From JBBSEZ01 sp038239195 (lineage in GTDB: Bacteria; Planctomycetota; Planctomycetia; Gemmatales; Gemmataceae), in contig JBBSEZ010000143.1 in NCBI GenBank assembly GCA_038239195.1, positions 1 to 21,001 of the forward strand: a DNA stretch of 21,001 bases. Reading direction: 5' to 3'. This document shows positions 1 to 7,766 of the stretch, piece by piece (the stretch's first letter is position 1; the number at the start of each line of letters is the position of its first letter). Position numbers and translations under genes: made by a program. Below the pieces are notes generated by a model that saw only the letters and a list, made by a program, of their open reading frames with translations, was not told the origin of the DNA and ran no database searches.

Positions 1-556
1 CAGCTCCTGGCCGTGCCGCAGGAAGTAGCACCAGGCGTCGCACGGCCCGCTCAGTCGCTCCGCCGCGGGGAGGTTGGGCAGTTCCAGCATGTGAATCGCC
101 AGGTCTTTCGTCAAGACCACCTGGCTCCTCTCCTCGCGCAGCGTGTAGATGCCGTGGTATCCAGGCACGTCCTCGAACAGCACGCCATTGAGGAAGCAGA
201 TGGACACGGTCGGCCGCAGCGTCTGGAAGAAGTCGCCCGCGAGCAGGCGCTGCGCGTGCAGCCGGCACCAGTAGTAGAGCGTGCGGCTGGGGAAGAACCA
301 GTGCGCCTCCGTCTGCATCTCGACGTGGAACTGCAGCCCGCCCTGGTCGCGCGCCTTGACGTCCACCGCCGAGAGCTTGTCCTCGGCCCGCTCCTTCTCG
401 TTGAACGGGTTGAGCAGCTCCAGCCCCGTCACCTGTCGCCCCGCAGGTAGCTGGAGGACGGCGTTGAGCAGGTGGATCAGCAGGGGCAGGTTGGCCTCGC
501 TGCCGAACAGCTTCTTGAAGGCGTAGTCCACCTTACGGGTCGATTCCCGGACGCAT
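1..556 (-). pseudogene. Rpn-family PD-(D/E)XK nuclease/transposase, frameshifted near the start and cut by the window edge
   Basis: Reading the minus strand, an open frame from about 534 to the window edge encodes a protein beginning KVDYAFKKLFGSEANLPLL and containing LNPFNEKE, AVDVKARDQ and FHVEMQTEAHWFF. These are hallmarks of the Rpn (PDDEXK_2) recombination-promoting nuclease family; the Asp of VDV and the Glu-x-Gln of VEMQ would be the catalytic core. The family normally starts with a form of M-x-PGIDP-x-x-DYAFKKLFG. Here an ATG at 556, six bases after the mnmA stop and behind a GGGGAGG site, reads MRPGIDP and then hits TAA at 533-535. Removing one base (position 535) joins MRPGIDP to KVDYAFKK. 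I therefore call a one-base insertion that breaks the gene, unless it is a sequencing error or translation restarts at the GTG at 531. No other stop occurs up to the edge, so the break is recent or not real. Confidence 0.75.
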
Positions 557-562
557 GGCCTG

Positions 563-1642
563 TTACCTCCCCAGGGCCTCGGCGATCCGCCCGCCGCCCA
601 GGACGCGCGTTCCCTGGTAGAACACCACCGCCTGGCCTGGCGTGACGGCGCTCTGCGGCTGGTCGAGATCGACCTTCGCCCCGCCGTCCGGCAGCGGCGT
701 CACCGTTCCGGGCACCGGCACGTGGCGGTAGCGGATCTTAACCGCGCAGCGCAACTCGCCGGACGGCGGGGCGATCAGCCAGTTCACCTGGGTCGCGCGC
801 AGGCCCGAGGCGAGGAGGTCTTCTCGGTCGCCGATCACCACGTCGTTGTCGCCCGGCACGATCTCGAGGACGTAGCGGCGCGACTCGGCCGCGAGGCCCA
901 GCCCCTTGCGCTGGCCGATCGTGAAGCGCTCGATGCCGTCGTGCTCGCCCAGGACGTTGCCCGCGCGATCGACGAACCGCCCCGCCGTCGAGCGGTTGGG
1001 GTGGCGCGCGCGGATCAGGGCGGCGTGGTCGCCGTCGGGCACGAAGCAGATCTCGACGCTGTCGGGCTTGTCGGCCACGCCCAGGCCGGCCTCGCGGGCC
1101 AGGGCGCGCACGGCGTCCTTGCGGAGCCCGCCGATCGGGAAGAGCAGGCGCGGCAGGATTGAGCGCTGCAGGCCATAGAGAACGTAGGACTGGTCCTTGT
1201 CGGCGTCCTCGGAGCGGTGCAGTTCCACCTCGTCGCCGTGGCGCACCTGAGCGTAGTGGCCCGTGGCGATGAAGTCGGCCTCGAGCTGCTGGCCGTAGGA
1301 CCACAACTGGCCGAACTTGAGCCAACTGTTGCACACGACGCAGGGGTTGGGAGTGCGGCCGGAGAGATATTCCTCGGCGAAGTAGTCGATGATGCGGTCG
1401 AACTCGCGCTCGAAATCGAGCGCGTAGAACGGGAGGTCGAGCTTGTCGGCCACGCGGCGCGCATCGCCGGCGTCGAGGGCGCTACAGCAGCCCTTCTTGC
1501 GGTCGGAGCGCCCGTCCTCGGTGCCGTGGGCGCCGGTGCGCATGAACAGGCCGATCGGGTCGTAGCCCTGCTGCTTGAGCAAGTACGCCGCCACCGAGCT
1601 ATCGACCCCGCCGCTCATGGCCAGGACTACGCGCGCCCCCAT
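563..1642 (-). CDS. mnmA: tRNA-specific 2-thiouridylase MnmA
   Basis: A cytoplasmic enzyme of 359 residues that adenylates and then thiolates U34 of tRNA-Lys, -Glu and -Gln, taking sulfur from a persulfide relay. The PP-loop SGGVDSS is at residues 10-16. The first catalytic Cys lies in NPCVVCN (99-105, most likely C104) and the second in SVEICFVPDGD (C199), as expected for a disulfide/persulfide pair. GHY (128-130) and DKDQSYVL (148-155) are further family motifs. The length is normal for the family. The ATG is preceded by GAGGAG. It is divergent from nfo across 162 bases and is followed after only six bases by the broken Rpn gene, whose ribosome site lies inside the end of mnmA. Confidence 0.97.
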   Translation of the reverse strand: MGARVVLAMSGGVDSSVAAYLLKQQGYDPIGLFMRTGAHGTEDGRSDRKKGCCSALDAGDARRVADKLDLPFYALDFEREFDRIIDYFAEEYLSGRTPNPCVVCNSWLKFGQLWSYGQQLEADFIATGHYAQVRHGDEVELHRSEDADKDQSYVLYGLQRSILPRLLFPIGGLRKDAVRALAREAGLGVADKPDSVEICFVPDGDHAALIRARHPNRSTAGRFVDRAGNVLGEHDGIERFTIGQRKGLGLAAESRRYVLEIVPGDNDVVIGDREDLLASGLRATQVNWLIAPPSGELRCAVKIRYRHVPVPGTVTPLPDGGAKVDLDQPQSAVTPGQAVVFYQGTRVLGGGRIAEALGR

Positions 1643-1732
1643 GTCGTGCTCCTCTTCGACCGAAACCGTGCCCTCTCTTCAGAATACAGGGACACGCCTC
1701 GTCTCGCGATGGTTCCAACGCCTCTACCGCGC

Positions 1733-1761
1733 TTGCTCGATCGCGGCGCCGCGCGCATAAT
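1733..1761 (+). promoter_or_regulatory. candidate sigma70-type promoter for nfo
   Basis: A -35-like TTGCTC (1733-1738) is separated by 17 bases from a -10-like CATAAT (1756-1761), in the gap between divergent mnmA and nfo. The -10 box matches five of six consensus bases, the -35 box three of six. Start would be near 1768, leaving a leader of about 37 bases. Confidence 0.4.
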
Positions 1762-1804
1762 CCGAAGAACGCCCTCCACTCCGCCACGGAAAGGCCAACC
1801 TCCC

Positions 1805-2698
1805 ATGCCCCTCTTTGGCGCTCACGTGTCGATTGCCGGCGGCCTTCACAAGGCCATCCTCCAGGCCCGCGCGCACGGCTGCGAGTCCGTGCAGCTCTTC
1901 ACCAAACCGCCCAGCCAGTGGGAGGGCAAGCCGCTCGCCGACGAGGACGTCGCCCTGTTCCGGCGCGTCCGGCGAGGCTCGGGCGTGCGCGTTGCCATCG
2001 CGCACGATTCCTACCTCATCAACCTCGCCTCTCCCGATGAGGCCCTGTACCGGCGCTCCATCGAGGCGTTCGTCGTCGAGATGGAACGTGCCGAGCGCCT
2101 GGGGCTTCATTATCTGGTCTTGCACCCCGGCGCTCCGCTCGACAGCGGCGAGGAGGCGGGGCTGGCGCGCGTGGCGGCCGCGCTCGACGAGGCCCATGCG
2201 CGCTGCCCCGACTACCGGGTGCAGGCCCTGCTGGAGACGACGGCGGGGCAAGGCAGCACGCTGGGGCATCGCTTCGAGCACCTGGCGAGCATTCTGGCGC
2301 GGGTGGCGCAGCCCGCCCGGCTCGGCGTCTGCTTCGACACCTGCCACGTCTTCGCGGCGGGCTACGCGCTCTTTCCCGAGGCGGAGTACCAGGCGACGAT
2401 GCGGGCGTTTGACGAGGCGATCGGGCTGGGCCGGCTGCGCGTCTTCCACGTCAACGACAGCCTCAAGCTGCGCGGCAGCCGGGTCGATCGCCACGCCCAC
2501 GTGGGGCGCGGGGAGATCGGGCTGGGGGCGTTTGGGTTACTGGTGAACGATCGGCGCTTTCGCGCCCGGCCGATGGTGCTGGAGACGGCCAAGGAGGAGG
2601 GCGAGGAGACGGACATGGATGCGGTGAACCTGGCGACGCTCCGCGGGCTCAGCGCTTCGCCGGAGGGCCCATCGCGGGCGGGCCGGTCTGGTTGCTGA
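1805..2698 (+). CDS. nfo: endonuclease IV (AP endonuclease)
   Basis: A base-excision repair enzyme of 297 residues that cuts the backbone 5' of abasic sites. All nine residues matching the three-metal site of E. coli Nfo can be placed: H67, H107 (LVLHPGA), E144 (LLETTAGQG), D178 and H181 (GVCFDTCH), H215 (FHVND), D228 and H230 (VDRHAHVGRGEIG), and E260 (PMVLETAKEE). The start at 1805 is chosen because MPLFGAHVSIAGG is the family N-terminus and GGAAAGG lies just upstream; the frame is open far upstream only as the antisense of mnmA. The last 50 bases overlap the 3' end of the convergent PDZ gene, so the C-terminal tail (about 25 residues rich in Ser, Gly and Arg) may be an extension produced by loss of an earlier stop. 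Confidence 0.96.
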   Translation: MPLFGAHVSIAGGLHKAILQARAHGCESVQLFTKPPSQWEGKPLADEDVALFRRVRRGSGVRVAIAHDSYLINLASPDEALYRRSIEAFVVEMERAERLGLHYLVLHPGAPLDSGEEAGLARVAAALDEAHARCPDYRVQALLETTAGQGSTLGHRFEHLASILARVAQPARLGVCFDTCHVFAAGYALFPEAEYQATMRAFDEAIGLGRLRVFHVNDSLKLRGSRVDRHAHVGRGEIGLGAFGLLVNDRRFRARPMVLETAKEEGEETDMDAVNLATLRGLSASPEGPSRAGRSGC

Positions 2699-3458
2699 GG
2701 GTGCGCAGGCGCTGGAGGGCGACGCGGACGAGGTTGCGTTCGCGCTCGGGGAGCTTCTGCACGGTGGTCGCGAGGTCGCCGGCGGCGCCCTGGCAGGTGA
2801 CGGTCTGCTGCAAGCGGCCGTCGGCGTAGAACTCCATCGTAAGCTTCATCTTACCGCCGTCCAGAGGGGTGGCGACGATGCTGACGGAGGCGAGCGAGGT
2901 ACTGGCTGGCCGGAGAGGGCCTCGCGCCGTTCCCGGGGCGTTGGTGTCGGTGATGCCGCCCGGGCCGGTCTTGCCGACGCCTGGCTTGGTGGGGCGATAG
3001 CTGGGGGCGATGCGGAGGGCCGGGCCGAGCGCGAGGGTGGCCTCGACGGTCATCTCGCGCTTGTCGCGGGCGATGAGGAGCTTGACTTTGCGTTCGGGCT
3101 TGTCGTCGCGGATGAGCAAGGCGAGTTGTTCGCAGTCGCGCACCCGGGCGCGGTCGTAGCCCAGGAGCACGTCGTGGCGGCGCAGCCCGGCCCTGGCGGC
3201 GGGGGAGCCGGGCAGCACGTGGGTGATGAGGACGCCAGCGGCTTCCGTGGGGGCGACTTTCACGGACGGGGTGATCTTGTAGTCGAGCGCGAGCTTCTCG
3301 GTCCCGCTGCCGGAGGTCGGGGCGGGCGTCAGAGGGCTGAAGAGCAAGCCGAGGAAGGTGCCCTTGTCGGCAGCAGGTGGCTCCTGAGCGAGGCCGGCGC
3401 GCAGGGGCAGCAGGCCCAGGGCCAGCGCTCCCACCAGGGTGAGGAGAGGGTATTTCAT
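2649..3458 (-). CDS. secreted PDZ-domain protein
   Basis: About 269 residues with an N-terminal signal peptide (MKYPLLTLVGALALGLLP then AGLAQEPP). A PDZ domain follows at about residues 70-145 (GVLITHVLPGSPAARAGLRR, DVLLGYDRARVRDCEQL). The C-terminal part, with KMKLTMEFYADGRLQ and a charged helix near the end, is not recognised. No protease domain is present, so it probably binds peptides or scaffolds in the periplasm. The ATG at 3458 is preferred because GGAGGG precedes it and it starts a clean signal peptide; a GTG at 3518 overlapping the previous stop is the alternative. It is third in an operon after a sigma factor and a membrane protein, so it may sense envelope state for that sigma factor; that is inference. 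Confidence 0.8.
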   Translation of the reverse strand: MKYPLLTLVGALALGLLPLRAGLAQEPPAADKGTFLGLLFSPLTPAPTSGSGTEKLALDYKITPSVKVAPTEAAGVLITHVLPGSPAARAGLRRHDVLLGYDRARVRDCEQLALLIRDDKPERKVKLLIARDKREMTVEATLALGPALRIAPSYRPTKPGVGKTGPGGITDTNAPGTARGPLRPASTSLASVSIVATPLDGGKMKLTMEFYADGRLQQTVTCQGAAGDLATTVQKLPERERNLVRVALQRLRTLSNQTGPPAMGPPAKR

Positions 3459-3514
3459 GCGAAGCCCTCCGGCGCGGAGAGAAAAGGAAGGGGCATGGCT
3501 CGCATCCATCCTGC

Positions 3515-4039
3515 TCACTTCTGGGGCCCGGTTTTCGGAGAAGGGTCTTCCTTGACGTTGATTCGAATCCGGACCCCGTCCGGGGCCACCAGCAACTCGT
3601 CCAGGCCGGTGGTTTTCGCCGTCCCCTGCTTTGCATCGATGGGCACGCTCTTGCTATCGCTCGCGAGCCGCGCCCCGTGGCCCGGAAGCAGGCCCGGGAC
3701 GCACCAGGTGCCAAAGACGATCAGCGCGACCGAGGCCGCCAGGGCCAGCCGGCTGCGCCCGAAGGAGAGGCCCCGGGCGGGGGAGAGAGAGGGCCCGGGG
3801 CGGCGCAGAGGGAGCGGGGGCGGCGCTTGCAGGGGCGCCGTGCCAGCTCGGGAGGCGGGCGGGCGGAACGCCGGCCAAGGGGCCGGCATCTCCTTTCGAT
3901 AGAACGCGGTCAGCAAGGCATCGACTTCGTCGCCTGGCTGGCCCGAGGTCGGGACCATCCGATTCATGACAGTTCTCACAAGGCCAACGTCTCGCGCCTG
4001 CCGTGGGCCCCGAGACCGGAGAGGGGGCGTGGCAGGCAC
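3515..4039 (-). CDS. single-pass membrane protein, possible anti-sigma factor
   Basis: About 174 residues. It has a Pro/Arg-rich cytoplasmic N-terminal half including the segment DEVDALLTAFYRKEMP, one membrane helix (RLALAASVALIVFGTWCVP), and a short outer C-terminal part with DELLVAPDGVRIRINVK. This layout, directly after an ECF sigma gene, is that of a membrane anti-sigma factor, but no zinc-finger anti-sigma motif (HxxxCxxC) is visible. The GTG at 4039 is nine bases from the sigma stop; the ATG at 3967 (MNRMVPTSG) is another possible start. No family is recognised with certainty. Confidence 0.7.
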   Translation of the reverse strand: MPATPPLRSRGPRQARDVGLVRTVMNRMVPTSGQPGDEVDALLTAFYRKEMPAPWPAFRPPASRAGTAPLQAPPPLPLRRPGPSLSPARGLSFGRSRLALAASVALIVFGTWCVPGLLPGHGARLASDSKSVPIDAKQGTAKTTGLDELLVAPDGVRIRINVKEDPSPKTGPQK

Positions 4040-4048
4040 GTTGACGAC

Positions 4049-4753
4049 TCAGGGAAGTTGGCCAACGCCCTGAGCTTTCAGGCGGTCCGCCAGGCGCTGG
4101 CGGGCCCGGCTCAAACGCATGTGGACGGCGGTGGCGTTGATGTTCAGCAGGTCGGCAATCTGGCCGGTGTCGTACTCCAGCGCGTAGCGCAAGGTCAAGA
4201 TCTCGCGGTCGGACTGCGGCAATTGTTCCATCGCGTCGCGCAACTGGCCAAAGGTCTCCTCCCGTTCCATGTTTTCCAGCGGCAGGGGCTGGTGCGCCTG
4301 CACGCCGTTCATGGTCTGGGGCGGATGGGTGCCGTTGCGCCGAAACGCGCTCTTGGCGTGGTCCTCGGCCAGGTTGCGCGCCACCCGCAGCAACCAGGCC
4401 CTTGGGTTGAGGATCGCCTCGCCGTCCTCCCATTTTTTCCACAGCCGAAGAAATGCTTCCTGCACGACGTCCAGGGCGGTGTCGGCGTTCATCCACCGCG
4501 CGTAGGCCAGCGCCCAGACTTCCCGACTGTGACGCTGGTAGAGCACCTCGAAGTCGGCCCGCTCCTGACTGGGCGGGCCCCCAATTCCATCACCTGGGAC
4601 GGCATGGGGAGCCCCATTGACGCCGTTGCGACCGATTGCGGCGTCCTTGCCGTTGAGCGCAGCCGAACCTGATCCGATGGCCGCGGGGCCCGGAGGATCG
4701 GATCGAGGCACGTTGGCCGGTGGCGGGGTTGCGTTCATAGTTCCATTATTCAT
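4049..4753 (-). CDS. ECF-type RNA polymerase sigma factor
   Basis: About 234 residues. Region 2 is seen as FEVLYQRHSREVWALAYARW, DVVQEAFLRLWKKWED and NPRAWLLRVARNLAEDHAK. Region 4 is seen as MEQLPQSDREILTLRYALEY, then the helix-turn-helix TGQIADLLNINATAVHMRLS. The first roughly 60 residues are a low-complexity Gly/Pro/Asn-rich extension. The ATG at 4753 is chosen for the GGTGGGGGCGG upstream; the frame remains open to 4918, but that stretch is antisense-like. It heads an operon with the membrane protein and the PDZ protein, which suggests control of an envelope or secretion response. Confidence 0.92.
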   Translation of the reverse strand: MNNGTMNATPPPANVPRSDPPGPAAIGSGSAALNGKDAAIGRNGVNGAPHAVPGDGIGGPPSQERADFEVLYQRHSREVWALAYARWMNADTALDVVQEAFLRLWKKWEDGEAILNPRAWLLRVARNLAEDHAKSAFRRNGTHPPQTMNGVQAHQPLPLENMEREETFGQLRDAMEQLPQSDREILTLRYALEYDTGQIADLLNINATAVHMRLSRARQRLADRLKAQGVGQLP

Positions 4754-4938
4754 CCGCCCCCACCGACGAGCCAGCGAAAAAACTGGCCCGCCTGTGCTAT
4801 CCCATAGGACGACCGTGGGGGCGCGAGCTAACGGGCCCGCGAAACGACAAGCAAGAGCGCCCGAGAAAAAGATGGCCCGGCCCAAAGAACAAGGGTATTG
4901 TAGCAGGATGACGCCCATCCCATGTCCGAGAGGTTTTT

Positions 4939-6006
4939 ATGAAGTGGACACTCGTCAACCGCGCTGGGCTGGTGCTCCTGGCCGGCGCTCTGGGCCTGGC
5001 CGGCCTGACGGCGGCCCCGCGCCCACCCGACGTCACCACGGGGACCGTCAAGGACCGCAAGGCGTTCATTCCTCACCGCAAGTACCAGGCGCTGCCGGGG
5101 AAGACGGTCGGGGTGCTGGTGAGCGACGTCCGGGCCATGATGGGCCATGACGGGCGGAGCGGCCCCCCCGACGCGATGGGCTTCAGCGCCAACGGCAACG
5201 GCTATCGGTGGGTGTACGTCCCCGTGAACGACCGGCCCATGATTACCAACCTGAGCGTTCCGGTGGGCGAGAAGGGCGAGCGCCGCAAGACGTATGCGAG
5301 CCTGAGCATGGCGAGCCCGACGACGGTGACCACGTGGGGCATCACCGTGCCTTACGCGCTGGTGGAGGTCGAGGTCAACGGCGGCGAGGGCTCGCCGGCC
5401 GGCGAGAGCTTTGTCGGCACGAACATGAAGCGGCTCGACGGCACGCGGGCGTTCCCCGCCAAGCTGCCCGACGTCGTGACCGACCTGAAAAAGCGGTACA
5501 ACCAGTCGCTCAAGGCTCGGCAGGCGAAGATCGACGCGGCCCTGGCCGAGGTACAGAAGAACGTGCTCAAGGGCCGCAAGGTGACGGGCCCCAAGCAGAC
5601 GGAGGAGCTGTTCTACGTGACCTACTTGCCGGCGACGGAGCGCGTCCGCGTCCACTTCCGCACCAAGATCTCCGACGGCGCGTATCAGTACGCCGATTTC
5701 GGCGGCCGGGTTCCACCGTTCGCGCTGCCCCCACCCCCCCTTCCGCCGGGCAAGGCCGGGGCCCTGGCGTTTCGCCCGCCGGCCCCGCCCCGGCCGTTCC
5801 GCGTGCGCTACGGCCTGACGTTCGGCGTCGAGCTGGGCATGGCGTACGAGGTGGACAAGAACGGCAAGGTGGTGACGATGCTGGAGCTCCCGGTGGAGAG
5901 CTTCCACCAGGAGACGCCTCCTCCTCCGGGAGGGAAGTTCCCGGGTGGCGGGCCGGTCCTCGATCCGCGCGACTCGCCCGCCCGTCCGGCGCCGGGGGGG
6001 AAATAA
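4939..6006 (+). CDS. secreted protein of unknown function
   Basis: 355 residues with a signal peptide (MKWTLVNRAGLVLLAGALG then LAGLTAAP). The mature part is a beta-rich, uncharacterised domain (KTVGVLVSDVRAMMGHDG, YRWVYVPVNDRPMITNLSVP, TTWGITVPYALVEVEVNGG), then a charged helical stretch (LKKRYNQSLKARQAKIDAAL) and a Pro-rich region at about 256-283 and at the C-terminus. I recognise no catalytic motif or named family. GAGAGG lies seven bases before the ATG. It is divergent from the ECF sigma gene over 185 bases, so it could be a target of that sigma factor, but no clear ECF promoter was found. Confidence 0.85.
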   Translation: MKWTLVNRAGLVLLAGALGLAGLTAAPRPPDVTTGTVKDRKAFIPHRKYQALPGKTVGVLVSDVRAMMGHDGRSGPPDAMGFSANGNGYRWVYVPVNDRPMITNLSVPVGEKGERRKTYASLSMASPTTVTTWGITVPYALVEVEVNGGEGSPAGESFVGTNMKRLDGTRAFPAKLPDVVTDLKKRYNQSLKARQAKIDAALAEVQKNVLKGRKVTGPKQTEELFYVTYLPATERVRVHFRTKISDGAYQYADFGGRVPPFALPPPPLPPGKAGALAFRPPAPPRPFRVRYGLTFGVELGMAYEVDKNGKVVTMLELPVESFHQETPPPPGGKFPGGGPVLDPRDSPARPAPGGK

Positions 6007-6021
6007 CGAAGGGTCGAGAGA

Positions 6022-6070
6022 GCCGCCGGCTTGATGCCGGCGGTCTGGACGGCGGGCAGGAAGCCCGCCG
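6022..6070. repeat. tandem GC-rich palindromes (REP-like element)
   Basis: Two perfect hairpins sit next to each other: CCGCCGGC/GCCGGCGG with a 5-base loop (6023-6043) and CGGCGGGC/GCCCGCCG with a 5-base loop (6050-6070). They begin 16 bases after the stop of the secreted protein and lie between convergent genes, without a T tract. The layout resembles mobile REP-like palindromes rather than an intrinsic terminator. Confidence 0.6.
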
Positions 6071-6113
6071 ATCACCGCGAACGACTTCGGCGCCCGGCAG
6101 GAGTTGGTTTGCC

Positions 6114-6141
6114 GTAGGACGGCCCTCCCGAGCCGTCCTAC
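6114..6141. repeat. 10-bp perfect inverted repeat (REP-like)
   Basis: GTAGGACGGC, an 8-base loop, then GCCGTCCTAC. It lies between the convergent secreted-protein and transglutaminase genes, about 45 bases after the paired palindromes. No T tract follows on either strand. From memory, similar 'TAGGACGGC...GCCGTCCTA' palindromes recur in planctomycete intergenic DNA; that needs a search. Confidence 0.6.
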
Positions 6142-6167
6142 AGGGAGGCCTTTTCCTGCCGCTCGCC

Positions 6168-7187
6168 TTACTTCGCGTCGCGATAGGAGAACTTGCAGAC
6201 GATCTTCTCTTGCGGCCAGGCCTTGCCCGCGACCTCGACGTGAGGGTAGATGAAGAAGTTGAGCGGGGGCGAAGCCTGTTTGGGGACGAGGTCGAGGTCG
6301 CGGCCGGTGCTGAAGGTCACGCGGTCCTCGGTGAGGTTCCCGAAGTAGTAGTCGCGCATCGCCGGGTGCTTGTTGGCCTCGGAGACGTCCACGGGCACCC
6401 AGCCCTTGCCCTCGACGCGGAAGAACGCCCAGCAGTGGTAGCCACCGAGGGTGCCCGACCCGCGCTTCTCGGGGAGGCCGAAGCCGATCTCGAACTTGGC
6501 CGGGACCTTTTGCGACCGGGCCAGCGAGATGAACAGGCTGTGGAAGTCGCTGCAATTGCCGTACTTGCTGTCGCAGGCCCACGCCGAATCGCCGCGGCCC
6601 CAGCCCTTGCCCTTCTTGCTGTACTGCATGTGGCCGTTCACCACGTCGTAGAAGGCCCTGGCCTTTCCCATTGCGCCTTCGGGCAACTTCTTGTCCTTGA
6701 TCAGTTCCAGCGGCTTGCCGGTGATCGGGACCAGCGCATCGGCGCGCAGAAAGCGCTCGAAGTCGAAGGCCGGCAGGGGCTCGCGTTTGTCGGTCGCGCC
6801 CTTCACCTCGGAGCGCTTGATGGCGTAGGTGACGGAGAGGGGGGCCTTGCCATCGGGCCCCGCCGTGGCCTCGAGGAACAGAATGCGATTGCCGTAGACC
6901 GGCTCCGCCTCGATCTTGCCCCTGACCGGAAGCACCTGTTTGACGATGGACGCCTGCTGAACGGCCGTGCTGCGCGGGACGGGCAGCCAGATGCGCGCCT
7001 TTTCGCCCGGCTTCAGCCCGGTGACGGTGGCGGAGTACGCGAGCTCGAAGGTGCGCTGCTTCTGTTCCTTCAGCCGGGGCAGGACGACCTTGGGCTCCTT
7101 GTTGTCCGCAGCCTCGACGGGCGCGGGGAAGAACGGCAGGGCCAGCGCGCCAAACAGCAGGCAGGGGGAGAGAGAACGAGGTGACAT
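6168..7187 (-). CDS. secreted transglutaminase-like cysteine protease-fold protein
   Basis: 339 residues with a signal peptide (LFGALALPFFPAPVEAA). An N-terminal beta domain (about 45-130) resembles the immunoglobulin-like region often found before transglutaminase cores, with GEKARIWLPVPRS. The core carries a complete Cys-His-Asp triad: C212 in KYGNCSDFHSLF, H251 in GGYHCWAFF and D267 in GWVPVDVSEA. Such proteins act outside the cytoplasm as amidases, proteases or crosslinkers; the substrate cannot be read from sequence. GAGGACC precedes the ATG. Its 3' end faces the secreted-protein gene across the palindromes. Confidence 0.9.
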   Translation of the reverse strand: MSPRSLSPCLLFGALALPFFPAPVEAADNKEPKVVLPRLKEQKQRTFELAYSATVTGLKPGEKARIWLPVPRSTAVQQASIVKQVLPVRGKIEAEPVYGNRILFLEATAGPDGKAPLSVTYAIKRSEVKGATDKREPLPAFDFERFLRADALVPITGKPLELIKDKKLPEGAMGKARAFYDVVNGHMQYSKKGKGWGRGDSAWACDSKYGNCSDFHSLFISLARSQKVPAKFEIGFGLPEKRGSGTLGGYHCWAFFRVEGKGWVPVDVSEANKHPAMRDYYFGNLTEDRVTFSTGRDLDLVPKQASPPLNFFIYPHVEVAGKAWPQEKIVCKFSYRDAK

Positions 7188-7293
7188 GGGACGGTCCTCA
7201 GGGACGAGAAGGGGCCTGATGAATCGACGTTAGGAAGACAGGGAGAATTTTGCGCGAGCGCGCGAATGTCGTCGAGGGTGGAGAAGGCGGGTG

Positions 7294-7339
7294 GGAAAGA
7301 AAAAGCCGGCTGTGGGAATACAGGTTCCCACGGCCGGCT
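7294..7339 (-). terminator. intrinsic terminator of csrA
   Basis: A 15-bp stem (7304-7318 with 7325-7339, one G-T pair) with a 6-base loop is followed on the minus strand by TTTTTCTTTC. It lies 67 bases after the csrA stop. Confidence 0.9.
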
Positions 7340-7405
7340 GAGGAGCCGGGGTGTTCGATTTTGAGGGCGCGGGCGTATCAGGGCGCCCCAGCGGGCGAAG
7401 GGCGA

Positions 7406-7606
7406 TCACGAAAGCACGGCCGACGGCGACTTGCGGGCGGGCGTTTCGCCGGCGTCGCGCAGGAGCAGTTCCTGGCGGAGGATGGTCACGCCATCGGGGG
7501 CCTGGATGCCGATGCGCACTCGGCTGCCGACCACTTCGAGCACTTCGACGATAATGTTGTCATCGATGACAATCCGCTCGCCAGCTTTGCGGGTGAGAAC
7601 GAGCAT
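7406..7606 (-). CDS. csrA: carbon storage regulator CsrA (translational regulator)
   Basis: A 66-residue RNA-binding protein that acts as a dimer on GGA-containing hairpins near ribosome sites. Family features are all present: MLVLTRKAGE at the N-terminus (L4, R6), VRIGIQAP at 30-37, and R44 in TILRQEL, the residue pair L4/R44 being the RNA-contact surface. A short divergent C-terminal tail follows. GGAGG lies eight bases before the ATG. It is downstream of the metallophosphatase gene on the same strand but separated by 160 bases with a palindrome, so it probably has its own promoter, and it ends in a strong terminator. Confidence 0.97.
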   Translation of the reverse strand: MLVLTRKAGERIVIDDNIIVEVLEVVGSRVRIGIQAPDGVTILRQELLLRDAGETPARKSPSAVLS

Positions 7607-7705
7607 GGGGACAACCTCCGTGCAAAGAGAAGCCTCGACTCTCCGCTCGAGTTAGAAAGGGCACCCGAGCAACAAAAAGAACTGCAACTGACGTGCCGAG
7701 GCTTT

Positions 7706-7744
7706 CCCTCACCCCCCCAACTCCCTCTCCCAGAACGGTGAGGG
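7706..7744. repeat. inverted repeat CCCTCACC / GGTGAGGG
   Basis: An 8-bp perfect inverted repeat with a 23-base pyrimidine-rich interior (ctccctctccc) lies between the metallophosphatase stop and csrA. There is no T tract, so it is more likely a dispersed intergenic repeat or a weak attenuator than a classical terminator. Confidence 0.5.
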
Positions 7745-7766
7745 GGAGCCAGAGGGGAAGGCGCCT

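Noticed and set aside
533..535. Programmed frameshift in the Rpn gene
   Set aside because: The CCG-TAA-G context has no slippery run and +1 pairing of the Pro tRNA on CGT would be poor, so mutation or read error is simpler.
1217..1804. Long N-terminal extension of nfo
   Set aside because: The extra region is antisense to mnmA; the family N-terminus and ribosome site are at 1805.
4896..4902. TATTGT/TACAAT as a promoter for the secreted-protein gene or the sigma gene
   Set aside because: No matching -35 at a workable distance on either strand.
4828..6582. Minus-strand open frame of 584 codons across the secreted-protein gene
   Set aside because: It is antisense to a gene with signal peptide and ribosome site, and out of frame with the transglutaminase gene; no domain is visible.
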